Assembly (NCBI GenBank): GCA_025499625.1
Contig: JAFMVD010000023.1
Location: forward strand, 22,054-86,053
DNA: 64,000 bases
DNA from: Carboxylicivirga fragile
GTDB taxonomy: Bacteria > Bacteroidota > Bacteroidia > Bacteroidales > Marinilabiliaceae
Direction of reading: 5' to 3'
Translations under genes and position numbers: made by a program
Shown here: piece by piece, positions 46,041-54,474 of the stretch
How positions within the stretch are numbered: the stretch's first letter is position 1
Layout of the letters: each line of letters starts with the position of its first letter
The notes under the pieces: generated by a model
The model's database searches: none
Seen by the model: only the letters and a program-made list of their open reading frames with translations
Told to the model about the DNA's origin: nothing

Positions 46041-46499
46041 TTAAAGTTTTAGTTCTGATTCGTCTATTTCAAGTTCATCCAATATAACTTGCCTTCTTGG
46101 ATAGTTGAGCAAGAGAAATAAGAATATTAAACCAAAAATAATTAATTGATTGATGTGGATTGTTATCAAGTAAATTAATAAGCTAATTAATGAAACTCCC
46201 TCAAGTGTAATTATTTTAATGAAAAAAGAATTACGGTAATGAAGTAATTTTTTGTGGGCAGGTAAACTCCGATCAATGTGTGCAACTTTTCGTTTGTGAA
46301 ACATGTAACTGGCAGGAATCCCAGCCAATGCCAGTATAATTGAAAGTGCTTTTAAATTGTTGATGCTGGTGCCATCTGTTTCATAGAATTGCCCAAACGT
46401 TATCACAAAATAGATCGAGAATATGGCAAACATGCTCAGAAGAGCTACGATGACAAAGTATATTAATCTAATTTGATTTATCGATTTCAGTGGATTCAT
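46041..46499 (-). CDS. Four-helix membrane protein, unknown
   Basis: About 152 residues from ATG 46499 (MNPLKSINQIRLIY), which places the start 2 bp after the recR stop; ATG 46517 would overlap recR. Four hydrophobic segments are seen (LIYFVIVALLSMFAIFSIYF, ALSIILALAGIPASYMF, FFIKIITLEGVSLISLLIYL, LIIFGLIFLFLLLNY), and the end is acidic (LDELEIDESELKL). No family recognised. Its tight spacing to recR and the HAD gene suggests one transcript. Confidence 0.65.
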   Translation of the reverse strand: MNPLKSINQIRLIYFVIVALLSMFAIFSIYFVITFGQFYETDGTSINNLKALSIILALAGIPASYMFHKRKVAHIDRSLPAHKKLLHYRNSFFIKIITLEGVSLISLLIYLITIHINQLIIFGLIFLFLLLNYPRRQVILDELEIDESELKL

Positions 46500-46500
46500 C

Positions 46501-47118
46501 TTATAAAGTGTTTTCAAAGGGTAAGCGATTAACCAATGATCGGCCTAATGTTACTTCATCGGTGTATTCTAATTCGTCACCAATCGAAACGCCTCTGGCA
46601 ATGGTAGTCATTTTAACTTGATGTTTTTCAAATTTTTTGAAAAGGTAAAAATTAGTTGTGTCACCTTCCATGGTGGTGCTCAAGGCAAAAATTAACTCTT
46701 CAACATCGCCTGATTTAATCTTTTCTTCAAGTGGGCCAATGCTTAAATCATCAGGGCCGATGCCATCCATTGGCGAGATTACGCCACCCAGAACATGGTA
46801 AATGCCATTAAATTGCTGCGTGTTTTCAATGGCCATTACATCACGAATGCTTTCTACCACACAAATTAAGCCGTGATTTCGGTTGGTGTTGGCACAAATA
46901 TGACATATTTCCTCATCTGAGATATTATGACAACTCTTGCAGTAAACAATTTCTTCACGCATACTACGCATGGACTCAGAAAACTTGAATACCGACTCTT
47001 TCTCTTGTTTAAGAAGATGAAGCACAAGTCGTAAAGCCGATTTTTTGCCAATGCCCGGAAGTTTAGAAAACTCGTCAACAGCATTTTCAAGAAGTCGAGA
47101 TGGGAATGATGATGTCAT
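46501..47118 (-). CDS. recR: Recombination mediator RecR
   Basis: 205 residues. The helix-hairpin-helix [17 protein letters not shown], the Cys4 zinc finger ([17 protein letters not shown]), the Toprim motif ([15 protein letters not shown]) and the C-terminal Walker-like part ([22 protein letters not shown]) are all present. RecR works with RecO (and RecF) to load RecA on gapped DNA. Divergent from the Na+ symporter with a 155-bp gap. Confidence 0.97.
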   Translation of the reverse strand: MTSSFPSRLLENAVDEFSKLPGIGKKSALRLVLHLLKQEKESVFKFSESMRSMREEIVYCKSCHNISDEEICHICANTNRNHGLICVVESIRDVMAIENTQQFNGIYHVLGGVISPMDGIGPDDLSIGPLEEKIKSGDVEELIFALSTTMEGDTTNFYLFKKFEKHQVKMTTIARGVSIGDELEYTDEVTLGRSLVNRLPFENTL

Positions 47119-47224
47119 AAAAAGATGTCGTTTATAAACCCAACAAAGGTAATAAAAATAGAGAACAGGATATTCTTGCTTTTGTTTTTAGCATTATTCA
47201 AAATGATGTTGCCTTCTATGCATG

Positions 47225-47254
47225 TTTGCTGCTAAGGATAAAGATGTATATTTG
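47225..47254 (+). promoter_or_regulatory. Promoter of the Na+ symporter gene
   Basis: TTTG at 47225-47228 and TATATTTG at 47247-47254 with an 18-bp spacer. This is close to the Bacteroidota TTTG-N19-TAnnTTTG arrangement. The ATG is 20 bp after the box. Confidence 0.65.
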
Positions 47255-47273
47255 GATTTAAAATTTATTTATC

Positions 47274-48728
47274 ATGAATCCCTTATTGATTGCAGGTATT
47301 ATCGCTGCTTATTTTGCATTGTTAATTTTAATATCTTTTCTAACTGGACGAAAGGCTGATAATGAAACCTTTTTTAGAGGTAATAAGCAATCGCCCTGGT
47401 ACATTGTATCGATAGGAATGATCGGCGCTTCATTATCGGGAGTCACTTTTATTTCGGTTCCGGGATGGGTTGGTTCTACGGGGCTAAGTTATATGCAAAT
47501 GGTAATGGGGTATTTTCTCGGTTACCTGGTTATTGCGCATGTTTTGTTGCCATTGTATTATCGATTAAATCTGACCTCAATATATACTTACCTTGATCAA
47601 CGTTTTGGTTTCTGGTCGTACAAATCGGGTTCCATATTGTTTTTGTTATCTCGTACCATAGGTGCTTCAGCCCGATTATATCTTATGGCCAATGTGCTTC
47701 AAATTGCAGTGTTCGAAGCATTCAATGTGCCTTTTGAAGTAACGGTGCTATTAACCATTTTCTTAATCTGGTTATATACCTTTCGTGGGGGTATTAAAAC
47801 AATTATATGGACTGATACTTTGCAAACGCTCTTCATGTTGTTGAGTGTTGGTATTGCGGTAGTCATGATAACACGAGCATTGGATTTGAGTTTTGTGGGT
47901 ATGGTTGATGCCATTGCGAGTAGTGAATATTCAAAGCTTTTTGAATTTGATGATTGGTCATCAAAGCAACATTTTGTGAAACAGTTTTTATCAGGTGCAT
48001 TTATTACCATTGTAATGACTGGTTTGGATCAGGATATGATGCAAAAGAATCTGACCTGTCGTAACCTAAAAGAGGCAAAAAGAAATATGTATTGGTACGG
48101 ATTCTCATTTGTGCCGGTTAATTTATTGTTTTTAAGCCTGGGTGTTTTGTTGTTTCTATTTGCTGCTAAAATGGGTATAGCTCTTCCTGAAAATGCTGAC
48201 GACTTATTCCCAATTATTGCCACCAAAGGGCATTTGCCTGCTACGGTAGGTGTATTTTTTATTTTAGGTTTGGTTGCAGCTGCCTACTCAAGTGCTGATT
48301 CTGCATTAACCTCATTAACGACTTCATTTTCCATAGATATTCTTGATGTACAAGCCAAGTCGGAAAAGCAGGCTAAGCGAACCAGGTTGAGAGTGCACAT
48401 TGCTTTTAGTTTATTATTGGCTTTAGTGATTTTACTTTTTAAAGCTTATAACGACGATAGTATTATTAGTACCATTTTTAATATTGCCGGGTATACCTAT
48501 GGGCCTTTGCTTGGCTTATATGCATTTGGACTGTTCACGAAATTTGAGGTAAATGATAAGTGGGTGCCACTGGTTGTTATTCTAGCGCCAATATTAACCG
48601 GTATCATTGATTATAATTCAAAACTATGGTTTGGCTCGGCGATGGGCTTTGAAAAATTGATGCTTAATGGGCTGATAACTTTTATCGGTTTACTTTGCTT
48701 GATAAGGGGAAATAAAAACCGCAACTAA
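47274..48728 (+). CDS. Sodium:solute symporter (SSS family)
   Basis: 484 residues, about 13 helices. The SSS signature region (LSGVTFISVPGWVGSTGLSYMQ), TYLDQRFGFW, RTIGASARLYLMANVL, GLDQDMMQKNLTCRN and the helix GLVAAAYSSADSALTSLTTSF, with the Ser/Thr of the Na2 site, are present. It would take up a solute (a sugar, amino acid or other organic compound) driven by the sodium gradient made by NQR. No partner gene hints at the solute. A weak hairpin terminator covers its stop codon. Confidence 0.93.
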   Translation: MNPLLIAGIIAAYFALLILISFLTGRKADNETFFRGNKQSPWYIVSIGMIGASLSGVTFISVPGWVGSTGLSYMQMVMGYFLGYLVIAHVLLPLYYRLNLTSIYTYLDQRFGFWSYKSGSILFLLSRTIGASARLYLMANVLQIAVFEAFNVPFEVTVLLTIFLIWLYTFRGGIKTIIWTDTLQTLFMLLSVGIAVVMITRALDLSFVGMVDAIASSEYSKLFEFDDWSSKQHFVKQFLSGAFITIVMTGLDQDMMQKNLTCRNLKEAKRNMYWYGFSFVPVNLLFLSLGVLLFLFAAKMGIALPENADDLFPIIATKGHLPATVGVFFILGLVAAAYSSADSALTSLTTSFSIDILDVQAKSEKQAKRTRLRVHIAFSLLLALVILLFKAYNDDSIISTIFNIAGYTYGPLLGLYAFGLFTKFEVNDKWVPLVVILAPILTGIIDYNSKLWFGSAMGFEKLMLNGLITFIGLLCLIRGNKNRN

Positions 48729-48742
48729 AGAAGTTGCGGTTT
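48716..48742 (+). terminator. Hairpin overlapping the symporter stop codon
   Basis: AAACCGCAACT and AGTTGCGGTTT pair perfectly around the TAAAG loop region, but only a short T run follows. It probably still acts as a terminator. Confidence 0.6.
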
Positions 48743-48778
48743 GAATGCGTATTTTATAATTTATATGAATCAAGGTTG

Positions 48779-48862
48779 AACTCACTTCGGGGTTCATCTA
48801 TTATTCCACTCATTTACCACGGGTTGTACCCGTGGCTATTTGTGTTGAATCCCTTCGGGATT
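48779..48862. repeat. Three successive small hairpin repeats
   Basis: GAACTC-ACTTCGG-GGTTC, CCACGGGTTGTACCCGTGG and AATCCCTTCGGGATT lie in a row between the converging symporter and acyl-CoA ligase genes. The last resembles AATCCCCTGCGGGGATT at 50768, on the other side of the ligase gene. Confidence 0.65.
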
Positions 48863-48869
48863 AATAATT

Positions 48870-50684
48870 TTAATCAAATTTAATAGACCCTCGGTTTTCT
48901 TCGCCATCATCGTAGGCATACATGTCACGTAAGAGATCTGCATATTTTTTATAGATAATTCTACGTCGCAATTTAAGCGTAGGAGATAATTCGCCTGACG
49001 CCGAAGTCCAGTTCTCACAAACCAAGCGGAAACGTTTTATTTGCTCGTGTGCACCAAGTTGCTTGTTGAATTTTATTACTTCTTTTCTGAATAGGGACTG
49101 CACCTTATCATCTTGCACCAGTTCTTTATTATCGCGAAAGTGAACTTTGTGCTCGTGTGCCCACATGTGAAGGTAATCAAAGTTAGGCGCCAATAATGAG
49201 CCTGCAAATTTCTCTGATTCTCCAACGATCATGGCTTGTTCGATGAAGTTGGATTCTTTCAATTGGTTTTCGATGGCTTGAGGAGCAATGTATTTACCAC
49301 TCGAAAGCTTAAACATTTCCTTTTTACGATCGGTAATCTTCAGGAATCTATCTTTCACCAGGCAACCAATATCTCCGGTATGGAACCAGCCATCCTTGTC
49401 GATTACCTCATCTGTCATTTTTTGATCCTTGTAATAACCAAGCATCACATTGGGGCCTTTGGCTAATATTTCACCATCTTCCTCAAACTTCACTTCTACA
49501 TTGCTAAGAACAGGCCCAACGGTTCCAATCATCAGATTGCCCGATGCACTGGTGTTGTTGGCAGCTAGTACTGGAGCTGTTTCAGTCAAGCCATAACCTT
49601 CCATAAGAGGAATGCCCGCTGCAAAAAATAAACGGCTTAAGCGCGGTTGTAGGGCAGCGCCACCACTCACTACAAACCTTAGGTTACCACCAAAGGCTTT
49701 TTGCCATTTCGAGAAAACCAGTTTACGCGCGATTTTTAATTCAAGTGCATACAGCGGATAGTTATTACCATTGGTTCTATAGCGCTCGCCAAGTCGCATC
49801 GCCCAGAAAAAGATGGAGCGTTTTATACCTGATAAATCCTCACCTTTAGAAACCAACTTATCATAGATGCGTTCAATCACCCTTGGAACCGTCACAAATG
49901 CGGTTGCTTTTATTTCAACTAGGTTCTGAGCAATGGTGGCCAGGTTTTCGGCATAATAAATACTACAACCATTGGCCTGGTAGAGGTAGTTTATCATGCG
50001 TTCGTAAACGTGGCATAGTGGTAAAAAACTCAATATATTGTCTCTTGGACTAAGTGGGAAAAGTGGAATAGAGGCTTTCATGTTACTCATGAAGTTTTCA
50101 TGGCTAAGCATCACACCTTTAGGGTTTCCTGTTGTGCCTGATGTGTAAATGATCGATACCAAGTCACTTTCTTGAATGCTATTTTTTCGATCGTTAAATT
50201 CATCTTTCCACCTTACTTTTTCTGTTTCGCCCAGATGAACAATATCATTCCAGTTTTTGGCACCTTCCACTTCATTAAAAGTATAAATGTCTGTGATGGA
50301 TTCAACTTCGGATGCAATAACCTTAAGGCGCTTATACAAACTAAGGTCCGATACGATGAGGATTTTCGCATCGCTGTGTTCTAATATGAATCGGTATTCT
50401 TCGTCGGAGATAGTTGGATAGATTGGAACGTGAACCACCCCAACCATTGACATGCCCATGTCTACAAAGTTCCATTCAGGGCGGTTGTTTGAAACAGTTG
50501 CAATTTTGTCTCCCTTTTGCAAGCCAAGTGCCAAAAGCCCAAGGCTGAAAAGTCGTGCTTGCTCACTGTATTCAGTAACACTAAACTTTACCCATTCGCC
50601 ATTTCTTTTGGCGCACAATATATCCGGCTTGTTGAATTCTTGCTTGAGATTATCAAGAAGATCAAAAGTTCTTTTAATTTCCAT
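48870..50684 (-). CDS. Long-chain fatty acid-CoA ligase
   Basis: 604 residues. AMP-forming acyl-CoA synthetase. The P-loop SIIYTSGTTGNPKGVMLSH, VPRVIERIYDKL, the YGLTETAP core, GWFHTGDIG and the hinge ITDRKKEMFKLSSGKYI are complete, so it is very likely active. It activates fatty acids for beta-oxidation or lipid synthesis. The DNA on both sides carries AATCCC-CGGGATT hairpins. The start has a -7-type box (CAAATATA reversed) 42 bp upstream. Confidence 0.94.
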   Translation of the reverse strand: MEIKRTFDLLDNLKQEFNKPDILCAKRNGEWVKFSVTEYSEQARLFSLGLLALGLQKGDKIATVSNNRPEWNFVDMGMSMVGVVHVPIYPTISDEEYRFILEHSDAKILIVSDLSLYKRLKVIASEVESITDIYTFNEVEGAKNWNDIVHLGETEKVRWKDEFNDRKNSIQESDLVSIIYTSGTTGNPKGVMLSHENFMSNMKASIPLFPLSPRDNILSFLPLCHVYERMINYLYQANGCSIYYAENLATIAQNLVEIKATAFVTVPRVIERIYDKLVSKGEDLSGIKRSIFFWAMRLGERYRTNGNNYPLYALELKIARKLVFSKWQKAFGGNLRFVVSGGAALQPRLSRLFFAAGIPLMEGYGLTETAPVLAANNTSASGNLMIGTVGPVLSNVEVKFEEDGEILAKGPNVMLGYYKDQKMTDEVIDKDGWFHTGDIGCLVKDRFLKITDRKKEMFKLSSGKYIAPQAIENQLKESNFIEQAMIVGESEKFAGSLLAPNFDYLHMWAHEHKVHFRDNKELVQDDKVQSLFRKEVIKFNKQLGAHEQIKRFRLVCENWTSASGELSPTLKLRRRIIYKKYADLLRDMYAYDDGEENRGSIKFD

Positions 50685-50725
50685 AAACTTGAATAAAAAA
50701 GGATAGCTGAATCCTTGTTGTTACA

Positions 50726-50733
50726 CAAATATA
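50726..50733 (-). promoter_or_regulatory. -7 box upstream of the acyl-CoA ligase gene
   Basis: On the minus strand TATATTTG matches TAnnTTTG, about 42 bp before the start at 50684. No exact -33 TTTG. Confidence 0.4.
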
Positions 50734-50767
50734 ATGATTTTTGTGAGACGATAGAGTAACAGATTTG

Positions 50768-50784
50768 AATCCCCTGCGGGGATT
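50768..50784. repeat. AATCCCC hairpin upstream of the ligase gene
   Basis: AATCCCCTGCGGGGATT can form a 7-bp stem. It resembles 48848-48862, and a further GGATGGAATCCGGGG lies at about 50800. Confidence 0.55.
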
Positions 50785-50889
50785 AATTTGATTAGTCTCG
50801 GATGGAATCCGGGGAAAAAATCAAATGAATAACAACCGCAAAGTGGTTGAATTGTGATTTTCTTCTTATTTTTTTAAAAGTTCTAGAAC

Positions 50890-51006
50890 TTATTCAATAG
50901 TGGAAACTTCAGTATCTCCATTTAGACCTCTCTTGAAATTATCCCAATTGTCAAAAATATTCTTAGAGATAAGAAATACCAAAGCAATAATTATTAAGTA
51001 TTTCAT
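50890..51006 (-). CDS. Possible 38-residue single-pass membrane peptide
   Basis: A short minus-strand frame reads MKYLIIIALVFLISKNIFDN then WDNFKRGLNGDTEVSTIE and a TAA. An in-frame ATG at 51042 would extend it to 50 residues. One hydrophobic helix with a Lys cap and a polar, acidic end is plausible for a small membrane protein. It lies 23-59 bp after the glycosyltransferase stop on the same strand. No family is recognised; it may be chance. Confidence 0.4.
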   Translation of the reverse strand: MKYLIIIALVFLISKNIFDNWDNFKRGLNGDTEVSTIE

Positions 51007-51064
51007 TTTTATACCCAATATTTCTTTGTTAAAAAAAATCATAGTTTTTAAATTTAAGGTTGAT

Positions 51065-51841
51065 TTAGGCCAATTCTTTTAGTCCATTCTTTGCATGAAT
51101 AAGCTTTTGATTTATGGTCTCGGCAAAATACCCTTGGTTTTTTTTATAGTTATCGAGCAAGCCTTCTTCGCCATGGTAAAGGTGGTGTTGTATGGCGTAG
51201 TATTTAAGGTTGTAGATTTTCACATTGGCATGCGTCAATCGTATGGCAAATTCTTTATCGTCGGGTCCCTTGCCTTCCCAACTGGCATCAAATCCATTCA
51301 CTTGTTCTGCATCTTTTTTCCAATAGGCCATGTTGCAGCCTCTAACGCCACGTACCGATTTTGAGTTGTAAAGCAGTTGTTGATGCAACATAGCAACTAG
51401 CTTACTACGCTTGGCTTTAAGTTTTGGGTAAACGAGTGTTTTACAAAATTGCTTGGTGTCATCTTCGGATATGCCTTGTCTTCGCCCTGCGACAAAACGA
51501 TTTTCTTTGGCAAAACTCAAATGATCTTTCACAAAATCAGGATCAAGAATAACATCCCCATCAATTTGAATAATGTAAGGGTATTTCGCAGCCTTAATGG
51601 CTCTGTTGCGAATGGTGTTAATGCGAAAGCCTTCATCTTCTTGCCAAACATGAACAATGGGGCAGGGGAAGTCTTTGCTAATAAGATCAACTAATTCTTT
51701 TGTGTCTGATTTGGAACCATCGTCGGCAATAATTACTTCATCGGGAAGCATGCTTTGCTGAGCTATGCTCTGCAAACATAGCGAAAGTGCTTCGGGCCAA
51801 TTATAGGTGGTTAAGAATAAGCTTACATTTGGAAATGACAT
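51065..51841 (-). CDS. Family 2 glycosyltransferase with galactosyltransferase-like end
   Basis: 258 residues. VSLFLTTYNWPEALSLCLQSI and IIADDGSKSDTKEL start the GT-A fold; IQIDGDVILDPDF is the DxD site. The end GVRGCNMAYWKKDAEQVNGFDASWEGKGPDDKEFAIRL in pieces matches the C-terminal domain of galactosyltransferase-like GT2/GT7 (PF02709 style), with GPDD as the acidic pair. The target is probably a surface polysaccharide or lipid A core sugar. It follows the DUF2807 lipoprotein gene by 9 bp. Confidence 0.87.
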   Translation of the reverse strand: MSFPNVSLFLTTYNWPEALSLCLQSIAQQSMLPDEVIIADDGSKSDTKELVDLISKDFPCPIVHVWQEDEGFRINTIRNRAIKAAKYPYIIQIDGDVILDPDFVKDHLSFAKENRFVAGRRQGISEDDTKQFCKTLVYPKLKAKRSKLVAMLHQQLLYNSKSVRGVRGCNMAYWKKDAEQVNGFDASWEGKGPDDKEFAIRLTHANVKIYNLKYYAIQHHLYHGEEGLLDNYKKNQGYFAETINQKLIHAKNGLKELA

Positions 51842-51850
51842 AGGCGCAAT

Positions 51851-52609
51851 TTAGTCTATTTTAATAACATTGCCAGTTGATTGCAAATAGGGAACATGCA
51901 GGCGTTCGTGCTTAACTTCAGCATCACCGCTGTAATAGATGTTTCCGGAAGCATAACTTTTTACATCTAATTTTGTGTTGGCTGTGATTTTACAATCACC
52001 AATTGATTTATGTGTAATATTTGATAACTCACAGACTAAGTCAAGCGCATCGATGTTAACACTTCCCTCCAGAATAAATGAGGACGATTGGCTGGTGCCG
52101 GATAATAAGAAATTGCCAATGTTGTTCCCATAGACATTCAAACTTACATTACTAGCACTTAGGTCTAATTTAACTTCCGAGAATTTCGCACCCCCATTAA
52201 TCACAATTGAAAAGTTGTTGAAGTTAATTGTAAGATTACTAGTTAATTCCATTGGCATTTCTGCAGTTACGCGTTGCAGGTGTTTGGCCGAGACCGTCAG
52301 TTCAATGAGTTGGCTTTTCCGCAGATAATCCTTTTTGTTGTGGTCAATGATTAATGAATCGTTTCGGTAGGTTATTTTTAGTTCATTAATTAAGTTGTCG
52401 TAACCACTAATATCTACAATGTCACTCTGTTCATTGTGTAATGCAATGCGAATGGGGGAGTTCACAACGATGTGTTTAATGTCTCCCACATCTTGATGAG
52501 TCGTAATAAACGTACCATCCTGAGTGAGTGAATCGATGTATTCGCAAGAGTAACAAAAAAGAATGAGTGCGAATAGTGTTATGTTTTTATAATGCTTTAT
52601 TGCTTTCAT
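51851..52609 (-). CDS. DUF2807 lipoprotein
   Basis: 252 residues. The signal ends in a lipobox (LFCYSCEYID), so it is likely lipid-anchored. A head-GIN/DUF2807-type beta-helix follows: repeats of short strands with IVVNSPIRIALHNE, NVSLNVYGNNIGNFLLSGTSQSSSF and CELSNITHKSIGDCKITANTKLDV. Such proteins are surface or periplasmic with unclear role. It starts 2 bp after the PagL-like gene stop, so both belong to one transcript. Confidence 0.8.
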   Translation of the reverse strand: MKAIKHYKNITLFALILFCYSCEYIDSLTQDGTFITTHQDVGDIKHIVVNSPIRIALHNEQSDIVDISGYDNLINELKITYRNDSLIIDHNKKDYLRKSQLIELTVSAKHLQRVTAEMPMELTSNLTINFNNFSIVINGGAKFSEVKLDLSASNVSLNVYGNNIGNFLLSGTSQSSSFILEGSVNIDALDLVCELSNITHKSIGDCKITANTKLDVKSYASGNIYYSGDAEVKHERLHVPYLQSTGNVIKID

Positions 52610-52611
52610 TA

Positions 52612-53754
52612 CTATTTTTTAATACGTGTATACGGGATTCGATAACCCAGGCCAAACTCCAGAAATTCGGATCGAAAAAAACTGGCTTTCACGCTAAAGT
52701 TAGCAATAAAGTTTTTTGCAAAAGTTTGTCGAACGCCAAGTCGAGGATAAATGGGTTGCGGTGGTTTTATATTGGTGTGTAGGTATACGCCTACATTGGC
52801 AAATAAAGTGGTATTGCCCAAAAACACATTGTAGGAGGCGAACAATCCGTTGAAGATGTAATCCTTGGTTGAATAATCAACTATTTCAGCATATTCATCT
52901 TTTGATGTCCACACATACGGGGCTACTTCTGAATAAAATTGATCGTATCCAATACCCACTGCTCTTTTAGCGTTGAGGTGCCACAAGTGATTAATGCTTA
53001 AGCTGGCGTTCCAATATAAATTTTGATTGTAATAGGTACTTTGACTGCGACCAACACTTCCAACAATAATCACTTCACGTTGCTTGCTCTTGGGTGGTTT
53101 AGTTCGTTCAATATCGGGTGTTAAAGCTTCGTTAAAGTGATACTTCGCACCTAGACTTGCTGTAAGAGTATTGATGCCATGATTTGGTTTGCTGGCTGCT
53201 CCGTTTGATAAGTGGGTGAGCGATCCGCTTAAGGCGACCGAAAAGTGCTTGCTAACCCGGTAGTCCATTAATAAGGCCAGACCAATATAGGCATTGAGGT
53301 GTGAGCTGAAAACAGTGTTGTAGGTATTGGTTTCAATATCGAAAGGTTTGGTTGCATAACCTAAACCAAGCGAAACCTTATTTTGAATAGATAGCTTGGA
53401 GTTTCGATAAATATTGTAGTTAATGTATGGGAACAGGGCTAAGCCAGCACCGTAAATGTCTTTGTTGCCAAAGGTGCCATAGTAAAAACCAAGACCTAGT
53501 TCCGGGTAATTGAAAAAGCCTTCCCAACTATCTTCGGAGAAATTGCTTCTGCCATAATTGATTTCTACGCCGCTCGAAAAGTCATCGAGGAAATACATCA
53601 TGTTAACATGATGAGGTATAACCAAGCCACCATGAAATCGGGTTGTAAGGTAAGTGTGCTTCGATGAGGTGTCGTCGGTTTGCTGTGTTGTCTGACCTTT
53701 ACTGCTGATACAAAGTAGAACAAAAAAGAATGTAAGAGTAATGTGCTTTCTCAA
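52612..53754 (-). CDS. PagL-like lipid A deacylase (acyloxyacyl hydrolase)
   Basis: 380 residues. A signal peptide (ITLTFFFVLLCISSKGQ) is followed by a barrel of beta-strands. HLSNGAASKPNHGINTLTASLGAKY fits the PagL catalytic His and Ser stretch. PagL removes an acyl chain from lipid A. The start is TTG: an in-frame TAG is 9 bp upstream, and the next ATG is about 52 codons in, after the signal peptide. The C-terminal half is longer than classic PagL, which is ~150-190 residues, as often seen in Bacteroidota. Confidence 0.75.
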   Translation of the reverse strand: MRKHITLTFFFVLLCISSKGQTTQQTDDTSSKHTYLTTRFHGGLVIPHHVNMMYFLDDFSSGVEINYGRSNFSEDSWEGFFNYPELGLGFYYGTFGNKDIYGAGLALFPYINYNIYRNSKLSIQNKVSLGLGYATKPFDIETNTYNTVFSSHLNAYIGLALLMDYRVSKHFSVALSGSLTHLSNGAASKPNHGINTLTASLGAKYHFNEALTPDIERTKPPKSKQREVIIVGSVGRSQSTYYNQNLYWNASLSINHLWHLNAKRAVGIGYDQFYSEVAPYVWTSKDEYAEIVDYSTKDYIFNGLFASYNVFLGNTTLFANVGVYLHTNIKPPQPIYPRLGVRQTFAKNFIANFSVKASFFRSEFLEFGLGYRIPYTRIKK

Positions 53755-54251
53755 TGAATGCTAAGATTATGGATTAAGCGGCGAAGATAATAAAAAGAGC
53801 ATGGTTTAATTGTTAAATAGATATCAAATATCTGCTTTCTAAATAAAGGCGATAAAATGTCTGTATGCACCCAGTGCCGCGCTAACCATATCTTTTGATG
53901 TCTGTCGGTCTCAAATAGGGCGCTGCCCTTTCCCAAATCGATGCTGTCATTTCCAAGATTAGTGCTGTCCTTTAAAAGAACGATGCTAATCGAAGCCAGT
54001 ACCAAACTAAGCGTATCTTTTTGATGTCAGTCAGTCTCAAGTAGACCGCAGTCTGCTTCCAAATCGATGCTGTCGATCCCCAAATTAGTGCTGTCAATTA
54101 AAAAATCGATGCTAATCGAAGCAAGTGCCGCGCTAATCAAATCTTTTTGATGTCTGTCGATCTCAAATAGAGCGCTGTCTGTTTCCAAATTGATGCTGTC
54201 GATGCCCAAATTAGTGCTGACCATGCCAAGTGCTATGATGCCTGTTGCCAA
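53751..54251 (-). pseudogene. Decayed repeat-coding frame, 42-residue units
   Basis: One minus-strand frame runs through a 126-bp array. It reads STNLGIDSINLETDSALFE, RHQKDLISAALASISIDFLI as one unit of six heptads. In the middle copy AGA has become TGA, and the third copy has lost one base in an A tract, shifting the frame to HWVHTDILSP. The final stop (TGA 53751-53753) overlaps the TTG start of the PagL-like gene. Either a former coiled repeat protein or a minisatellite that only looks coding. Confidence 0.35.
53872..54248. repeat. 126-bp tandem repeat, three copies
   Basis: Copies begin at about 53872, 53997 and 54123. GATG landmarks at 53897, 54023 and 54149 are exactly 126 bp apart; the first copy has a one-base deletion in a T tract. 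Each unit contains ~21-bp sub-repeats (ATCGATGCTGTC, ATTAGTGCTGTC, ATCGATGCTAATCG). Confidence 0.85.
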
Positions 54252-54474
54252 ATGGATGATTTGCTATGCATTAGATGGGTGTAATCACTCGCGTTAAGAA
54301 ATATACTTGAAATTAACCACCAATATTTCCGCGTTAGTCTCTAGAAAATAGCTGTTAGTCACTAATTTTTAAATTTCATTTTAAATAGGTGTTACGAATA
54401 CCGTTTTATGGTATTAACTGATGAAAAGGGCTTTTAAAGACTAAAGGCCCAAATATTAACTAAGCTTTTTTATT
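54252..54474. other. 223-bp leader region upstream of the 54475 gene
   Basis: No gene. Two small hairpins lie close before the start: AATACC-GTTTTAT-GGTATT (54393-54411) and GGGCTTTT ... AAAGGCCC (about 54430-54452). They could act in a leader RNA. No clear TAnnTTTG. Confidence 0.4.
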
